A stretch of DNA of 7,032 nucleotides, from NCBI GenBank assembly GCA_026786155.1, contig JAJAYR010000080.1, positions 1 to 7,032 of the forward strand, written 5' to 3'. Positions 6,136 through 7,032 of this stretch are shown here, one piece after another. Made by a program: the position numbers and the translations under genes. Each line of letters opens with the position of its first letter. Position 1 is the first letter of the stretch. Source of the DNA: Pyrinomonadaceae bacterium (GTDB lineage Bacteria; Acidobacteriota; Blastocatellia; Pyrinomonadales; Pyrinomonadaceae). The notes under the pieces are model-generated. The model saw nothing but the letters and a program-made list of their open reading frames with translations. It was not told the origin of the DNA and searched no databases.

Positions 6136-7032
6136 TCATCGGGCGATTATATTTCGGCGCGGCATCCGTTACCATATCAACCGGAATATCGGCTTCGAGA
6201 TTGCCGTTATGAAAAACTTTCAAACGATTTCCTTCGACGACCTTGCCGATAACGACGGCGTCTAAATCCCATTTTTTGAAAACGTCAACGACCTGCTTTT
6301 CGCGCCCGGATTTGGCGACAATCAGCATTCGTTCCTGCGATTCCGAGAGCAGCATTTCATACGCCGTCATTCCCGTTTCGCGCTGCGGAACGAGCGTTAA
6401 ATCGAGTTCCAAACCCGTTCCGGCGCGTGAAGCCATTTCGACCGACGACGAAGTTAAACCCGCCGCGCCCATATCCTGAATTCCGGCAATCGCGCCCGAA
6501 CGCATCGCTTCCAAACACGCTTCCAAAAGTAATTTTTCCAAAAACGGGTCGCCGACCTGCACCGTCGGGCGTTTTTCCAACGCTTCGTCGTCAAATTCCG
6601 CGCTCGCCATCGTCGCGCCGTGAATGCCGTCGCGTCCGGTTTTCGCGCCGACGTATAAAACCGGATTGCCGATGCCTTCGGCTTTGCCAAAGAAAATTTG
6701 GTCTTTGCGGACGATTCCCAAAGCAAACGCATTGACCAGCGGATTCAGATTATACGCTTCGTCAAAAACGACTTCGCCGCCGACGGTCGGAACGCCGAAT
6801 GCGTTGCCGTAATGCGCGATGCCGTCAACGCAGCCTTTTAAAATCGAAGTATTTCTTTTCCCGTGTTTTTCGTCGGTCAAATGTCCGAATCGCAGGCTGT
6901 TCATCGCCGCAATCGGACGTGCGCCCATTGTAAAAACGTCGCGCAGAATTCCGCCGACTCCGGTCGCCGCACCCTGAAACGGTTCGATAAACGACGGATG
7001 ATTGTGCGATTCGACTTTGAACGCGACGGACC
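6092..7032 (-). CDS. purL: PurL N-terminal half (5' end outside window), terminated inside hairpin C
   Basis: 312 residues are visible, open to the right edge with no start inside the window. S-H-N-H-P-S at the edge is the conserved active-site stretch, followed by G-A-A-T-G-V-G-G-I-L-R-D and M-G-A-R-P-I-A. Later marks are G-I-Q-D-M-G-A-A-G-L-T-S-S and Y-E-M-L-L-S-E-S-Q-E-R-M. The family match runs to D-A-A-P-K-Y-N-R-P-M-K-R, then the reading frame enters hairpin C and ends after translated repeat (V-E-S-G-E-S-R-V-E-S-R-E). In an intact small-type PurL the chain would go on through a linker of a few dozen residues into the second half, found here in another frame. About 85 residues should be missing beyond the edge, judged from family knowledge. 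It is either a broken gene, a split enzyme or a switchable one. Confidence 0.87.
   Translation of the reverse strand, partial: SVAFKVESHNHPSFIEPFQGAATGVGGILRDVFTMGARPIAAMNSLRFGHLTDEKHGKRNTSILKGCVDGIAHYGNAFGVPTVGGEVVFDEAYNLNPLVNAFALGIVRKDQIFFGKAEGIGNPVLYVGAKTGRDGIHGATMASAEFDDEALEKRPTVQVGDPFLEKLLLEACLEAMRSGAIAGIQDMGAAGLTSSSVEMASRAGTGLELDLTLVPQRETGMTAYEMLLSESQERMLIVAKSGREKQVVDVFKKWDLDAVVIGKVVEGNRLKVFHNGNLEADIPVDMVTDAAPKYNRPMKRVESGESRVESRE

Overview
The window reads as a piece of a bacterial chromosome, most likely an acidobacterium of the Blastocatellia / Pyrinomonadaceae kind. The placement is inferred from three things: a VWFA-related secreted protein of the type common in Acidobacteria, an OmpA-like single-pass protein with D-W-G-[KN]-T repeats, and moderate GC. 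No rRNA or marker gene confirms it. All recognised genes lie on the minus strand, so transcription runs from high to low coordinates.

In order of transcription the window holds: purL (small-type FGAM synthetase), cut by the right edge and split in two by a heptamer-repeat hairpin; an intergenic gap with a 95-bp hairpin (B2); a methyltransferase-like gene overlapping hemW by 11 bp; a gap with a second copy of the 95-bp hairpin in opposite orientation (B1); fmdB-like zinc-ribbon and VWFA-domain genes 15 bp apart; a gap with a different hairpin (A); and an OmpA-like gene that runs off the left edge. The genes are housekeeping (purine synthesis, the HemW radical-SAM protein) or cell-envelope related, and do not form one obvious pathway.

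The striking content is a set of four hairpins whose arms are tandem 7-nt repeats. Each of the three intergenic gaps over 100 bp has exactly one, and the fourth sits in the linker between the two homologous halves of PurL. The two 95-bp copies differ by paired, compensatory substitutions in the stem. In purL the element puts the two halves in different frames. Because 7 is 1 modulo 3, loss of a single heptamer would restore one continuous reading frame with a linker of about normal length. The locus is therefore a candidate for repeat-mediated on/off switching, a naturally split enzyme, or a recent knockout; an assembly error in the repeat must be excluded first.
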